Source: Bradyrhizobium sp. sBnM-33 | Lineage (GTDB): Bacteria > Pseudomonadota > Alphaproteobacteria > Rhizobiales > Xanthobacteraceae | NCBI RefSeq assembly: GCF_032917945.1 | Contig: NZ_CP136624.1 | Location: 5,518,001 to 5,582,000, forward strand | Direction of reading: 5' to 3' | Length of the DNA stretch: 64,000 nucleotides | Shown: positions 1 through 8,973 of the stretch, one piece after another | Layout of the letters: each line of letters starts with the position of its first letter | Numbering within the stretch: position 1 is the first letter of the stretch | Notes under the pieces: generated by a model | Told to the model about the DNA's origin: nothing | Databases searched by the model: none | What the model saw: only the letters and a program-made list of their open reading frames with translations | Made by a program: the position numbers and the translations under genes

Positions 1-2227
1 TCACGTCGGCCCTCGGCGCATGGCCGGATACGGCGAACCGCAGCCGCATCCAGGCGCCGCGCTGTCCGGGGCGAAAATCGGAAGCGTCTTTGAGCTCGAT
101 GCGGCCGCCATGGTCTTCCAAGACGCGGCCGACGATGGCGAGCCCGAGACCGGTGCCCTTCTGGCGCGTAGTCACATAGGGCTCCAGCAACCGCGCGCGG
201 CTCACCTTCGGCAGGCCGATACCATTGTCGATTACGTCGATCACGATGTCGTCGTTCTCGCGCGCGGCGATGACGTCGATGCGTCCCTTGCCGAGTTCTT
301 CCGGCGGCACCTGCTCGATCGCCTCGGTCGCGTTCTTGATGATGTTGGTCAGCGCCTGTGAGATCAGCCGGCGGTCGAACTGCGCACGCATCGGGTCCTG
401 CTTGATATCGGCCTCGATATCGAGATCGGGATGCCCGACTTTCATCAGAAATACCGCCTGCCGCACGGTATCGGCGACGTCCTCGCCTTCCATGACCGGC
501 TTTGGCATGCGCGCGAAGCGGGAGAATTCATCAACCATCCGCCTGATGTCGTCGACCTGCCGCACGATGGTTTCGGTACATTGTTCGAAGATGTTCTTGT
601 CTTCGGTGATGACCTTGCCGAATTTGCGGCGGATGCGTTCTGCAGAAAGCTGGATCGGCGTCAGCGGATTCTTGATCTCATGGGCGATGCGGCGCGCGAC
701 GTCGCCCCACGCCGAGGTACGTTGCGCGGAGACGAGCTCCGTGATGTCGTCGAGCGTGATGATGTAGCTATCGCGCGAGTGGCTGGTCTGCTCGGCGCTG
801 ACACGGACCGACAGGTTGCGCTCATGGCCGTCGCGCATGATCGTGATCTGGCCCTGCACCAGGCGCTGCGTACCCTCGCGAGCGGTCTTCATCATGTCGT
901 CGAGCTCGGGCAGCACGTCCGACAGCGGATGGTCCAGCGTCTCGGATTCGGCATGGCCGATTAGTTTCTCGGCCGAGCGGTTCAGAATTCCGACGCTACC
1001 CGAGGCGTCGACGCCGATAATGCCGGCGCTGGCCGAGGACAGCACCGCCTCGATGAAACGACGGCGGCTGTCGATCAGGTCCGAGGCGCTGACCAGCTCG
1101 TCGCGCTGGGTGCGCAATTCGGCAGTCATCTTGTTGAAGGTCTCGCCGAGTTGGGCGAGGTCGCCCTCGGATTTATGGACCGGCACCTGGACATGCAGAT
1201 CGCCGGTCGAAACGATATTGGCCGCGCTCATCAAGTTGCGAATTGGCGCCACCAGCCAGTTGGCGAAATTCAAGCCGATCAGCACAGATGCGGTCAGGAT
1301 CGTTAGCGCAATCACAGCGAACATCAGCGCGAAAGTGACTTGGATACCGAGTCTTCGGGATTCGATCGCGGCGTATTCCGCTACGTTGGCCTGGGTCTGC
1401 TTGAGTTGGCCGACCACCCGCGGATCGAGCAGACGCGCGACGTAGAGGAACGTGTCGCTGAACGCGCGCAGACGAATGACCGCGGCGACGTAGTTCTCTT
1501 CCGGGAAGACTGCGATCTCCGGCTTGTTTTCATCGACGTTGCTGAGGAAGTCCTGCGGCGGCGTCGTGAATTCCTGCCGAATACCGGTCTGTGCGGTCTC
1601 CAGGACATTGCGATCCCTGTCGATCAGCATTGCACCTGGCAAATTGCGTGCTGCAGCACTTGCCGTCAGCAATTCGCGAAACGTGCTTCGGTCCTGGTCG
1701 AACAGCGGCCGCGCATTGGCGATATCGTTGGCCATCCCCAAAATGTCGCCATTGATCAGGGAGGCGTGCTCATTGACGTAGGCATGGGCAACGTTAAGCG
1801 AATTCTCGATCGCCGCTCGCGTCGGTCCCGAAAACAAGCGATCGAGACCGCGATCGAGGGTAACATTGGCGATAATGGCAACCAGCACCGCTGGCAGCAC
1901 GGCGATGATCGAAAACAGACTGACGATCTGCACATGTAGCCTTGCCGCTGCCCGGCCTCGGCGCCGTGCCTGGATCACCTGCCAGATCTCGCGGATGATG
2001 ATCCCGACCAGCAACAGGATGGTCGCCGTGTTGATCAGCAGGAACGAATAGACGACGTGGCGGGTCGGCTCGATCGGCGTCAGGCCGCTCAGGACGATGA
2101 AGGTCAGGAATGCCGACAGCAGCGCGATCCCGACCGCAAACGGCGCCACCCATTTCCGCAGGATCCCCCCTCCGGATTCGGTACGTGATGGATCGAACGG
2201 TGGTGCCGAGGTGTCTGCGGTGGTCAT
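1..2227 (-). CDS. ntrY: Nitrogen regulation sensor histidine kinase NtrY (3' end off the window)
   Basis: This is the membrane sensor kinase of the NtrY/NtrX two-component pair, which senses nitrogen or redox state and phosphorylates NtrX. The reading frame starts at the ATG at 2227 and stays open to base 1, about 742 codons, so only a short C-terminal tail is missing. Two hydrophobic segments lie near residues 25-90, with a periplasmic region and a further membrane segment and HAMP linker before a PAS-like domain. The H-box reads [19 protein letters not shown] and the ATP-binding part contains DNGIGLPK and GTGLGLAIV. ntrX would be expected just left of the window. Upstream lies an accessory block rather than ntrC. 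Confidence 0.93.
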   Translation of the reverse strand, partial: MTTADTSAPPFDPSRTESGGGILRKWVAPFAVGIALLSAFLTFIVLSGLTPIEPTRHVVYSFLLINTATILLLVGIIIREIWQVIQARRRGRAAARLHVQIVSLFSIIAVLPAVLVAIIANVTLDRGLDRLFSGPTRAAIENSLNVAHAYVNEHASLINGDILGMANDIANARPLFDQDRSTFRELLTASAAARNLPGAMLIDRDRNVLETAQTGIRQEFTTPPQDFLSNVDENKPEIAVFPEENYVAAVIRLRAFSDTFLYVARLLDPRVVGQLKQTQANVAEYAAIESRRLGIQVTFALMFAVIALTILTASVLIGLNFANWLVAPIRNLMSAANIVSTGDLHVQVPVHKSEGDLAQLGETFNKMTAELRTQRDELVSASDLIDSRRRFIEAVLSSASAGIIGVDASGSVGILNRSAEKLIGHAESETLDHPLSDVLPELDDMMKTAREGTQRLVQGQITIMRDGHERNLSVRVSAEQTSHSRDSYIITLDDITELVSAQRTSAWGDVARRIAHEIKNPLTPIQLSAERIRRKFGKVITEDKNIFEQCTETIVRQVDDIRRMVDEFSRFARMPKPVMEGEDVADTVRQAVFLMKVGHPDLDIEADIKQDPMRAQFDRRLISQALTNIIKNATEAIEQVPPEELGKGRIDVIAARENDDIVIDVIDNGIGLPKVSRARLLEPYVTTRQKGTGLGLAIVGRVLEDHGGRIELKDASDFRPGQRGAWMRLRFAVSGHAPRADV

Positions 2228-2393
2228 TCCGGCAATCGGTGAGCTGAAAGAGCTTAGGCCCGCCTGTTGCGGACTGATGCATTCATATCACAATGTTGCT
2301 GAAATGCGGCATCAGTAAGATGCTCGTCTTTTCAATCGCTTACCGCAATTCTCTTCCGGTAAGTGGTAAAATTGCCAAAATACCGAATCGCCA

Positions 2394-3518
2394 ATGCGGT
2401 CCTCACTTTACATGCGATGCCGAGACTGCTCGCAGGCTCGCGGCGAGAAGCGGACTGAGTTCGTGCGAAATGGTGACACATCGGAGAGGCTGCCATCGGC
2501 AAGCTTTGTCGCAGAATCGGACAAGGCATGGGGGATTCGGGAAAGACGCCCAAACTGTCCTGCGCAAGAGACGTGCATCGACGTTCGAACCCGAGGTCCC
2601 GTCCTGCCCAAGTTCCCGAGCGGCCCTGCCCGCCCCGCATCCATCGTCGCCGCCATGAAGCGGGTAGCCGGTCTTCCGCCAAAGGCACGTGCTAGCTTTA
2701 CCAGGGGCCGATGCGTTCGCGGCACCTATGCCCCATCGGATCAGGCCAAGGAGATCACGAAATCCTGTAGCTTCACCAAGCCATCGCGCGTGCTGGCGCG
2801 CTTCTCGGTGGAGCGAGGCCCGGGCACGACCGACCTGTTGCTGCGCGGCTTCAGCTTCCGGCTCGGCAGTGATGGCCAGCGCTCGGAGATCTTCACGCAG
2901 AGCGCCCCGGTTCATTTCGCGAGGACGCTTGACCAGATGCTGGCTTTCCTCCGAGCGCGCATTCCAGGACCGGACGGCAAGCCGGACGTGGAAAAGGTCG
3001 AGGCATTCTCAGCTGCTAATCCCGAGACGCTGCATCAAGCAAACTACATCGCCGCGCATCCGCCGCCCGCAAGCTTTGCCTGCACAACCTATTGGGGCGT
3101 GCACGCGTTTCCCGCCACGAATTCAAAAGGTGAGACACGGTTCATCAAGTTCAAGGTCACGCCGGTCGGCGAACAGGCGACGCAGCCCGAGGCAGCGGCC
3201 GGGGCAAAGCCTGCCGAGTTCCTGCACGACGACCTCGAATCCCGGATCGCGGCTCGCGATATGAGGTTCAGCGTGATGGCGCTGCTGGATCGTCCGGGCG
3301 ACCCCGTCATGGACGTGACCATCCGATGGCCCGATGAGGCCGGACGCGAGGCGGTGCGGCTGGGAACCATCGTGATCACCGGTGTTGAAGCAAACGATGC
3401 GTGCGATGAACCCGTCTTCAACCCGGCAACCCTGGCCGAAGGCATCGGTCATCCGTCAGACGAGATGTTTGCGGCCCGCCGCGCCGCCTACGCTATCTCA
3501 CAGACACGGCGTCGCTGA
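2394..3518 (+). CDS. Catalase-family heme peroxidase-like protein, distal histidine apparently missing
   Basis: The protein (374 aa from this ATG) matches small catalase-related peroxidases. The C-terminus carries GIGHPSDEMFAARRAAYA, the proximal heme-tyrosine motif, and the core contains the family-like TTYWGVHAF. In relatives the N-terminal heme pocket has a His in an N-H-A-(K/R)-G segment. Here the aligned stretch is RASFTRGRCVRGTY, with no His, so catalytic activity is doubtful. The start is uncertain: no convincing ribosome-binding site precedes 2394, the first 80 residues look unlike the family, and an ATG at 2655 would cut into the domain. It is transcribed toward the convergent araC gene. 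Confidence 0.7.
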   Translation: MRSSLYMRCRDCSQARGEKRTEFVRNGDTSERLPSASFVAESDKAWGIRERRPNCPAQETCIDVRTRGPVLPKFPSGPARPASIVAAMKRVAGLPPKARASFTRGRCVRGTYAPSDQAKEITKSCSFTKPSRVLARFSVERGPGTTDLLLRGFSFRLGSDGQRSEIFTQSAPVHFARTLDQMLAFLRARIPGPDGKPDVEKVEAFSAANPETLHQANYIAAHPPPASFACTTYWGVHAFPATNSKGETRFIKFKVTPVGEQATQPEAAAGAKPAEFLHDDLESRIAARDMRFSVMALLDRPGDPVMDVTIRWPDEAGREAVRLGTIVITGVEANDACDEPVFNPATLAEGIGHPSDEMFAARRAAYAISQTRRR

Positions 3519-3546
3519 GCGGACGAGGCTGTTGCCGTGGCTCCGA

Positions 3547-4479
3547 TCACGCTTCGCTTTCCGGCGCGCCCTGCGTTTCGCGGCGCCACACTCCCGGGCT
3601 GACGCCGATCACGGAGGTAAACACCCGCGTGAAGTGGCTCTGATTGGCGAACCCCGCTGACACCGCAATTTCGGACAGCGGCAGGTCGCGAACCGTCATC
3701 AGCTGCTTGGCCGCCTTCACACGCTGGCGCAGCAGCCACTGGTGCGGCGGCAGGCCGGTGGAGATGCGAAAGGCGCGCGAGAAGTGACTGACCGAGAGAT
3801 CGAATTCAGCCGCGATCTGTTGCAACGAAAGTGTCCCGCCGAGGTCGGCCTCCAGTCTTTCGCAGGCGCGCTTCACCTGCCACGGCGCAAGGCCGCCGCG
3901 GGCCAGCTCGGTATTGCGCCGCAGTCCGCCATAGGTCTGGGCAACGTGCGCGGTGAGCGCGAGCATCATGTGATCGATGAAAAGCTGGTTGGCCTCGGAC
4001 GGCCGCCGTAATCCTTCCAGGAACGAGGCGCCGATATGACGGATGACCGTGTCGTCGTGGCCGACGCCGATCTCACACGCAAGATCGCCAATGCGCGGCG
4101 CGCCGGACTGTTCAGCGATGCGGTCGAGCGCCGAGCGCGGAAGGTGAAAAAACAGGGAATGAAAGGGCTTGTCGATCACATAACGCGGATCGCGCTTGAG
4201 ATCGTACAGATAGGTTGCGCCTGCCCGGACATCCCTCTTCATGATGCACTTGCCGCGCTCCCAGAGCTCGCAGTCCGGATAATCGTGAAGCTTCAGGCTG
4301 ACGAGAAAGGCATCCTCGGATGTCAGCGAGCCGGACAGGCCGGGCACGGGGTTATCGTCGCGGGTTTCGGTGACCGCAAGTTCGACGCCGCGCAGTGAAC
4401 GCGTGACCAGCGACGGCGGCGCATCCTTCAGGTGCAGGAATTGCCCGAGCCTCGCGCCGAACGCGCCCGCCTGTGCCAT
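3547..4479 (-). CDS. AraC-family transcriptional regulator
   Basis: This is a DNA-binding regulator of about 310 aa with a C-terminal pair of helix-turn-helix motifs. The first lies around LSLQQIAAEFDLSVSHFSRAF and the second in the stretch LSEIAVSAGFANQSHFTRVF, ending with the usual GVSPGVWRR. The N-terminal 190 residues form a cupin-like effector domain of unknown ligand. I chose the ATG at 4479 (MAQAG). An in-frame ATG at 4539 would add 20 residues unlike the family. It converges on the catalase-like gene, and the two are separated by about 28 bp. Confidence 0.88.
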   Translation of the reverse strand: MAQAGAFGARLGQFLHLKDAPPSLVTRSLRGVELAVTETRDDNPVPGLSGSLTSEDAFLVSLKLHDYPDCELWERGKCIMKRDVRAGATYLYDLKRDPRYVIDKPFHSLFFHLPRSALDRIAEQSGAPRIGDLACEIGVGHDDTVIRHIGASFLEGLRRPSEANQLFIDHMMLALTAHVAQTYGGLRRNTELARGGLAPWQVKRACERLEADLGGTLSLQQIAAEFDLSVSHFSRAFRISTGLPPHQWLLRQRVKAAKQLMTVRDLPLSEIAVSAGFANQSHFTRVFTSVIGVSPGVWRRETQGAPESEA

Positions 4480-4539
4480 ATGCGTCGATCTCACTTGTGA
4501 AGTCGGAAAGTGCCGCTCATCGCCGTCAGCGAAATGCAT

Positions 4540-4966
4540 GCATATTATCTGCTTTCGCCGCGCGGCCGTCTACGACGTTTGGCGAGGCCGCTACGTCCTC
4601 AGTTTTGTGACGCAAAGCTCAACAGCTTGCTCTGGAGTGGCAGCGCTGTTGTCCATTCGCAACACTCCCGCTCAAGTACACGCATTGGTAGCGGCCGATT
4701 GCCTCATTCGACGGCAGAGGCCGCCCCTGCGCTTTCGTTGAGCGCGACGCGGGTCACAAACGCTTGATGACCGCTTGCAGCAAGATCAGGCAAAGCACGG
4801 CCGCTTTGGGAAAGACCCCGTAGTTCGACGCGCCTAGAACGCGCACCGAAAGCTCACGACGCTTGGCGGCATCAGTACGGGCAGACAGGAAGCAACAGCT
4901 TCGCGTCAGCACCGCAAGTCAGGCCCGGCGGCGCGAGCGAAAGACCCCTTCAAGCGAGCAACTGTC
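4540..4966. other. Intergenic region between two araC genes
   Basis: About 430 bases separate the two divergently transcribed araC-type genes. I see no convincing coding frame. It presumably carries both promoters. A short ATGCAT palindromic run lies near 4534-4545, but I can assign no function to it. Confidence 0.5.
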
Positions 4967-5911
4967 ATGAGCAAGCCAATCCTGCGCAATTCTTCGCAAA
5001 ATTCCCACACCGCGTCGGACGCGGATCCTTCGCCGAGCGCCGAGTCCCGTACTGCCGATGCGGAGATGGCACGCGTGCTCCACACCAAACCACTCCGCAT
5101 GGCTTTGGACCCCTCCGGTGCTGGGATCGCCCACTGGAAACATGAGCCATTGCACGACGTCGTCGAGCCCATGACCCACCACGTCATCATGGCTTACAAC
5201 GGCTCGGTTCAGCGCATGGAGCGGCGGTCAGGAAGATCGGTTGCCATTGGAACGTTTCGTCCCGGGGTTCTGATAATCATTCCGGAAGGATCAAGCTCCC
5301 GATGGGATATCCCGAAGCCTGTCGATGTCATACAGCTCTATCTTCCTCACACAACGCTGAAGCGGGTTGCCGACGAAGCCGACATCGCCACATCGACCAA
5401 TCTCGTGGAGCGAACGGCGCATCCCGACCCCATTACATCCCGATTACTCCTGAGCGCGGCGGATGTCCTCGAGGGCAATGAGGCCCTGGATGCGCTGTTC
5501 AGGCAGCAACTGACAGACCTCCTGGCCACGCGTCTGCTGGCTGCGCACACCGGCTCGCCAACCACGATCCAGCCGGTCATGGGCGGGTTGTCGCCGAAGG
5601 TGCTCGGCCGCGCTATCGAGCGTTTGCGTTCGGATGCCGACGCGGATGTCTCGCTCGCGGCGCTCGCTTCCGATGCTGGCCTGTCGCGCTTCCATTTCTG
5701 CCGCGCCTTCAAGGAAAGTACGGGGCTTTCGCCGCATGCCTGGCTACGCCAGCACCAACTCGAGCAGGCCATGAACATGCTGCGGGATACGGACGCGTCG
5801 GTCGTCTCGGTCGCAGCCGCGCTTGGCTATTCCTCCCAGACCGCCTTCGCTGCGGCATTCAGGAAGCTGACCGGCGAGACGCCGAGCGATTGGCGGCGAC
5901 GCATTCGGTAA
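4967..5911 (+). CDS. AraC-family transcriptional regulator
   Basis: This 314-aa regulator has an N-terminal cupin-type sensor region and a C-terminal AraC double helix-turn-helix. The signature sequences are LAALASDAGLSRFHFCRAFK and a second motif ending FRKLTGETPSDWRR. It lies directly upstream of twin direct repeats (5914-5944) and the hydrolase relic, so it most likely controls that promoter. A decayed copy of its last 40 codons recurs near 13.3 kb. The start ATG gives the fullest product, and the ribosome-binding site is weak. It is not closely similar to the AraC at 3547. Confidence 0.9.
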   Translation: MSKPILRNSSQNSHTASDADPSPSAESRTADAEMARVLHTKPLRMALDPSGAGIAHWKHEPLHDVVEPMTHHVIMAYNGSVQRMERRSGRSVAIGTFRPGVLIIIPEGSSSRWDIPKPVDVIQLYLPHTTLKRVADEADIATSTNLVERTAHPDPITSRLLLSAADVLEGNEALDALFRQQLTDLLATRLLAAHTGSPTTIQPVMGGLSPKVLGRAIERLRSDADADVSLAALASDAGLSRFHFCRAFKESTGLSPHAWLRQHQLEQAMNMLRDTDASVVSVAAALGYSSQTAFAAAFRKLTGETPSDWRRRIR

Positions 5912-5913
5912 CA

Positions 5914-5944
5914 GCAATCGCTCTACAGGTACGGCAATCGCTCT
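5914..5944 (+). promoter_or_regulatory. Twin direct repeats, probable AraC operator
   Basis: Two identical 11-mers, GCAATCGCTCT, start at 5914 and 5934, exactly 20 bp apart (two helical turns), just after the araC stop codon. AraC-type regulators commonly bind such tandem half sites. The same pair, slightly decayed but with the same 20-bp spacing, occurs at 13402-13432 in the degenerate copy of this region, which supports a function before decay. Binding is inferred. Confidence 0.6.
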
Positions 5945-6013
5945 GGCGCAGTCGCAAAGCTAATTCGCTAAATCAGCGTTACGCCCAACGCCAACACCGG
6001 ATGGAGACAAACG

Positions 6014-6325
6014 ATGGCCTGGATGAACGTCGTTAACCCCTTTGCAATCGCACCGCGGCGGAGAGTGGTCGCGACCGCACTCATGTACGGACTTTCGTTG
6101 AGCGTTCGCTTCACCTCGGCAGCGGGCGAAGAAACGGAAGTTCCGGCACATGCCCTCCAAACCGCCAGCCCCGTCAGTTCGATCATCTTCTACAAGGACT
6201 GGCCCGCGAAGCCCGCTCCGTTGATGGCTTTCCAACGCGGCTCGCTTTTGGGGTCCGGAGGCTGTCGAGCGGCATGTGAACGCCCCATGCCAAAGTCGCT
6301 AATGCTGGACTGCCCCGCGCCGTAA
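6014..6325 (+). pseudogene. Truncated alpha/beta hydrolase (haloperoxidase-like) remnant
   Basis: The 103-aa frame begins with a Tat-like leader (APRRRVVATAL), then reads SSIIFYKDWPAKPAPLMAFQ, which matches the N-terminal start of chloroperoxidase-type alpha/beta hydrolases (normally an FYKDWG stretch followed by an HGWPLS oxyanion segment). The similarity breaks off before the catalytic serine, and the C-terminus is unrelated. I read it as the 5' stub of a secreted hydrolase gene that lost its body by deletion. A second, even more decayed copy of the leader lies at about 13480-13550. Confidence 0.65.
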
Positions 6326-6445
6326 CAGCCGGGATTCGTTTCACATCATCTTTGCATCATCGATCGCAAGAGGTTTACCGCCAATGCAGAGCGGCGGCGA
6401 TGACGCGCGTACGTTCGAGAAAATTCAACCCACAGGAGCAAACAC

Positions 6446-7663
6446 ATGCGACTAGTCATCATTGGCGCCGGCTTCGCCGGCATGTACGCCGCACTTTCCG
6501 CTGCCCGCCTGCGCGACATCCGAGGCGTCTCACCCGAGGATCTCGAAATCGCGCTGATCGCACCCGAGCCGACGCTGGTAGTTCGCCCGCGGCTCTATGA
6601 ATCGAAGCCCGAGACCCTGACGGCGCCGCTGCTCGATGTCCTCAACGCCATCGACGTTGTCTACGTGCAGGGCAGCGCCGAAGCGATCGACACCAAGGCT
6701 CGCGTGGTGCAAGTCGCTACGGCCAAAGGCACCCGAAAGACTCTCTCCTATGATCGCTTGGTTGTGGCTACCGGCAGCCGCCTGTTCCGCCCGAATATTC
6801 CCGGTCTTGCCGAGCACGGCTTCAGCGTCGACCAGCTCGACGACGCGATTGCCCTCGACCGGCATCTGCAGAGCCTGGCCAATCGTCCGGCAATGAACGG
6901 GCGCGACACGGTCGTCGTCGCCGGCGGCGGGTTCACCGGCATCGAAGCGGCAACCGAGATGCCCGCGCGGCTGCGCAAGATCCTCGGCAAAAACGCCAAG
7001 CCGCGCGTCATCATCGTCGACCGCAACAGCGCGATCGCTCCCGATATGGGCGAAGGCCCCCGCCCCGTCATTCAGAACGCCCTGCGCAAGCTCGGCGTTG
7101 AGACCCGGCTCGGCGCCGGCGTCGCGTCGCTCGACAAATCCGGCGTCACGCTTTCCGATGGCGAGCGCATTGAAGCCGAGACCGTGATCTGGGCGGCGGG
7201 CATTCGTGCCGCCCCGTTGACCCAGCAGATTCCCGCCGAGCGCGACAATTTCGGCCGGCTGCTTGTCGACCGGGATTTGCGCGTGCCGTCGGTGGATGGC
7301 GTCTTTGCCACCGGTGACGCCGCTCGCGCGGCATGTGACGATATCGGCAATTACGCGCTGATGTCGTGCCAGCACGCCACGCGGATGGGCGCTTTTGCCG
7401 GCAACAACGCCGCCGCCGAACTGCTGGGCGTTCCGACCAAGCCATATCACCAGAAGGGCTACGTCACCTGCCTCGATCTCGGCGAAGCCGGCGCGCTGTT
7501 CACCGTTGGCTGGGAACGCCAGGTCAAGATGGTCGGCGACGTCGGCAAGAAGACCAAGCAGGAAATCAACACCGTCTGGATCTATCCGCCGCGTGCCGAG
7601 CGCGCTGCCGCGCTGGCCTCGGCCGATCCGGAGCGTGTGACTGACGTGAGTGGCTTCTTCTAG
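6446..7663 (+). CDS. FAD-dependent NAD(P)H oxidoreductase (NDH-2-like)
   Basis: This is a two-dinucleotide-fold flavoprotein of 405 aa, of the pyridine nucleotide-disulfide oxidoreductase/type II NADH dehydrogenase group. It has an N-terminal FAD-binding motif VIIGAGFAGMYAA, a second Rossmann motif VVVAGGGFTGIEAATEM around residues 150-170, and the flavin-contacting segment GVFATGDAARA. It probably passes electrons from NAD(P)H to a quinone or small acceptor at the membrane. A clear AGGAG lies upstream of the ATG. It is downstream of the AraC/hydrolase promoter and likely in the same stress-related block. Confidence 0.88.
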   Translation: MRLVIIGAGFAGMYAALSAARLRDIRGVSPEDLEIALIAPEPTLVVRPRLYESKPETLTAPLLDVLNAIDVVYVQGSAEAIDTKARVVQVATAKGTRKTLSYDRLVVATGSRLFRPNIPGLAEHGFSVDQLDDAIALDRHLQSLANRPAMNGRDTVVVAGGGFTGIEAATEMPARLRKILGKNAKPRVIIVDRNSAIAPDMGEGPRPVIQNALRKLGVETRLGAGVASLDKSGVTLSDGERIEAETVIWAAGIRAAPLTQQIPAERDNFGRLLVDRDLRVPSVDGVFATGDAARAACDDIGNYALMSCQHATRMGAFAGNNAAAELLGVPTKPYHQKGYVTCLDLGEAGALFTVGWERQVKMVGDVGKKTKQEINTVWIYPPRAERAAALASADPERVTDVSGFF

Positions 7664-7758
7664 ACCCGTCACGCGAAACGGGCCGCGCTCAGCGCTGGTT
7701 GCGCGGCCTGCTCAACCGAGACCAGCAAGTAGCCTCTACCATGAAACAGGAGACAAAC

Positions 7759-8691
7759 ATGAACCTACACAACATGAGCCTGGACAACACCTCACACCCC
7801 GGCGGATCGAGATCTGACGAATTGGTTCCATCGCGCTACGCGGTGCGGGTCGGCGACATCGACGTCCTGGTGGTCAGCGATGGCGTGCTACCGCTGCCAA
7901 CCGCAATGTTGGCACACAACATCGACCCGGCCGTCCGGGCGACCTGGCTGAAAGACATGTTCCTGCCGCCGGACGCTTACGATTGGGCGCTGAACGTGGT
8001 CGTGGTGCGTAGCGGCGACCGGACCATCCTCGTCGATGCTGGGCTTGGGCTCGATCCGGACTTGCACTTGCCGCGGGCCGGGCAACTGATCAAGCGACTG
8101 GAGGCCGCCGGCATCGATCTTGCGTCCGTGACCGACGTGGTGCTGACCCACCTGCACATGGACCACATTGGCGGGCTGCTCGTCGACGGGGTCAAGGAAC
8201 GGCTGCGTCCGGACCTGCGGATCCATGTGGCGGCCGCCGAGGTCAAGTTCTGGGAGGCGCCCGATTTCTCCCACGTCTCCATGCCGCCGGGATTCCCGGA
8301 CGCGCTTCGATCGACCGCCAAGCGGTTCGTGAAAGAGTACCGCAGCCAGCTGCGGCCGTTCGAGGAGGAGTACGAGGTGGCGCCGGGGGTGGTCGTCACT
8401 CGCACCGGCGGCCACACCCCCGGACACAGCGTGGTCCGCGTGGCGTCCGGCGGCGACCGGCTGACGTTCGCCGGCGACCTCGTGTTCGCGGTCGGGTTCG
8501 AGCACCCCGAATGGTACAACGGCTTCGAACACGACCCCGAGGAGTCGGCCCGCGTTCGTATCAGTCTTTTGCGGGAACTGGCTGAGACCGGTGGGCTGCT
8601 GGTGGCCACCCACCTGCCGTTCCCGTCCGTCGGCCACGTGGCAGTCGACGGCGACGCCTTTCGTTGGGTGCCGGTCTTCTGGGACTACTGA
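7759..8691 (+). CDS. Metallo-beta-lactamase-fold hydrolase
   Basis: This is a 310-aa MBL-fold enzyme. The zinc-binding signature is THLHMDHIGG near residue 130, followed by the second histidine in GGHTPGHS and the aspartate in FAGDLVF, with a late histidine in VATHLPFPS. The substrate is unknown; lactonases and similar esterases share this layout. I chose the ATG at 7759, which has AGGAG eight bases upstream; the frame is open from 7699 but without a good start. A GC-rich hairpin with arms 8740-8747 and 8763-8770 follows the gene. Confidence 0.86.
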   Translation: MNLHNMSLDNTSHPGGSRSDELVPSRYAVRVGDIDVLVVSDGVLPLPTAMLAHNIDPAVRATWLKDMFLPPDAYDWALNVVVVRSGDRTILVDAGLGLDPDLHLPRAGQLIKRLEAAGIDLASVTDVVLTHLHMDHIGGLLVDGVKERLRPDLRIHVAAAEVKFWEAPDFSHVSMPPGFPDALRSTAKRFVKEYRSQLRPFEEEYEVAPGVVVTRTGGHTPGHSVVRVASGGDRLTFAGDLVFAVGFEHPEWYNGFEHDPEESARVRISLLRELAETGGLLVATHLPFPSVGHVAVDGDAFRWVPVFWDY

Positions 8692-8787
8692 CCGCACGGT
8701 CCGAACGAGAGGCGCCTCGTAAGCGCTTCATTCGATACGGGCCGCGTTACCAGCGCCGGAGCGCGGCCCGCTCACCCAAAACCCTTT

Positions 8788-8921
8788 TGGAGCTCGACCT
8801 CTCGCTCGACTTCGCCTCGCCGGCGCAACTTGGCGGCGCCGTCGCTTTTCTGTGCTCGGCTGCGGCGGAGCAGATCACGGGCACCGCAATCTCGGTCGAC
8901 GGCGGCTGGACCGCAAGGTAG
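8788..8921 (+). pseudogene. C-terminal fragment of a short-chain dehydrogenase
   Basis: Only the last 45 or so residues of an SDR-family oxidoreductase remain. The segment FLCSAAAEQITGTAISVDGG is the typical C-terminal end of these enzymes (substrate-loop helix followed by the VDGG turn). No Rossmann motif or YxxxK catalytic pair is present upstream. It shows that a dehydrogenase gene once stood between the MBL gene and the efflux operon. Confidence 0.75.
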
Positions 8922-8973
8922 GCGCGACGAATGAGCGGTCGCTTCAGCGGAAACAACTGTTGCAGGAGGAGTC

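Noticed and set aside
6530-7672. A 380-aa minus-strand frame opposite the flavin oxidoreductase
   Set aside because: Shadow of a gene with clear FAD and NAD(P) motifs; no family features of its own.
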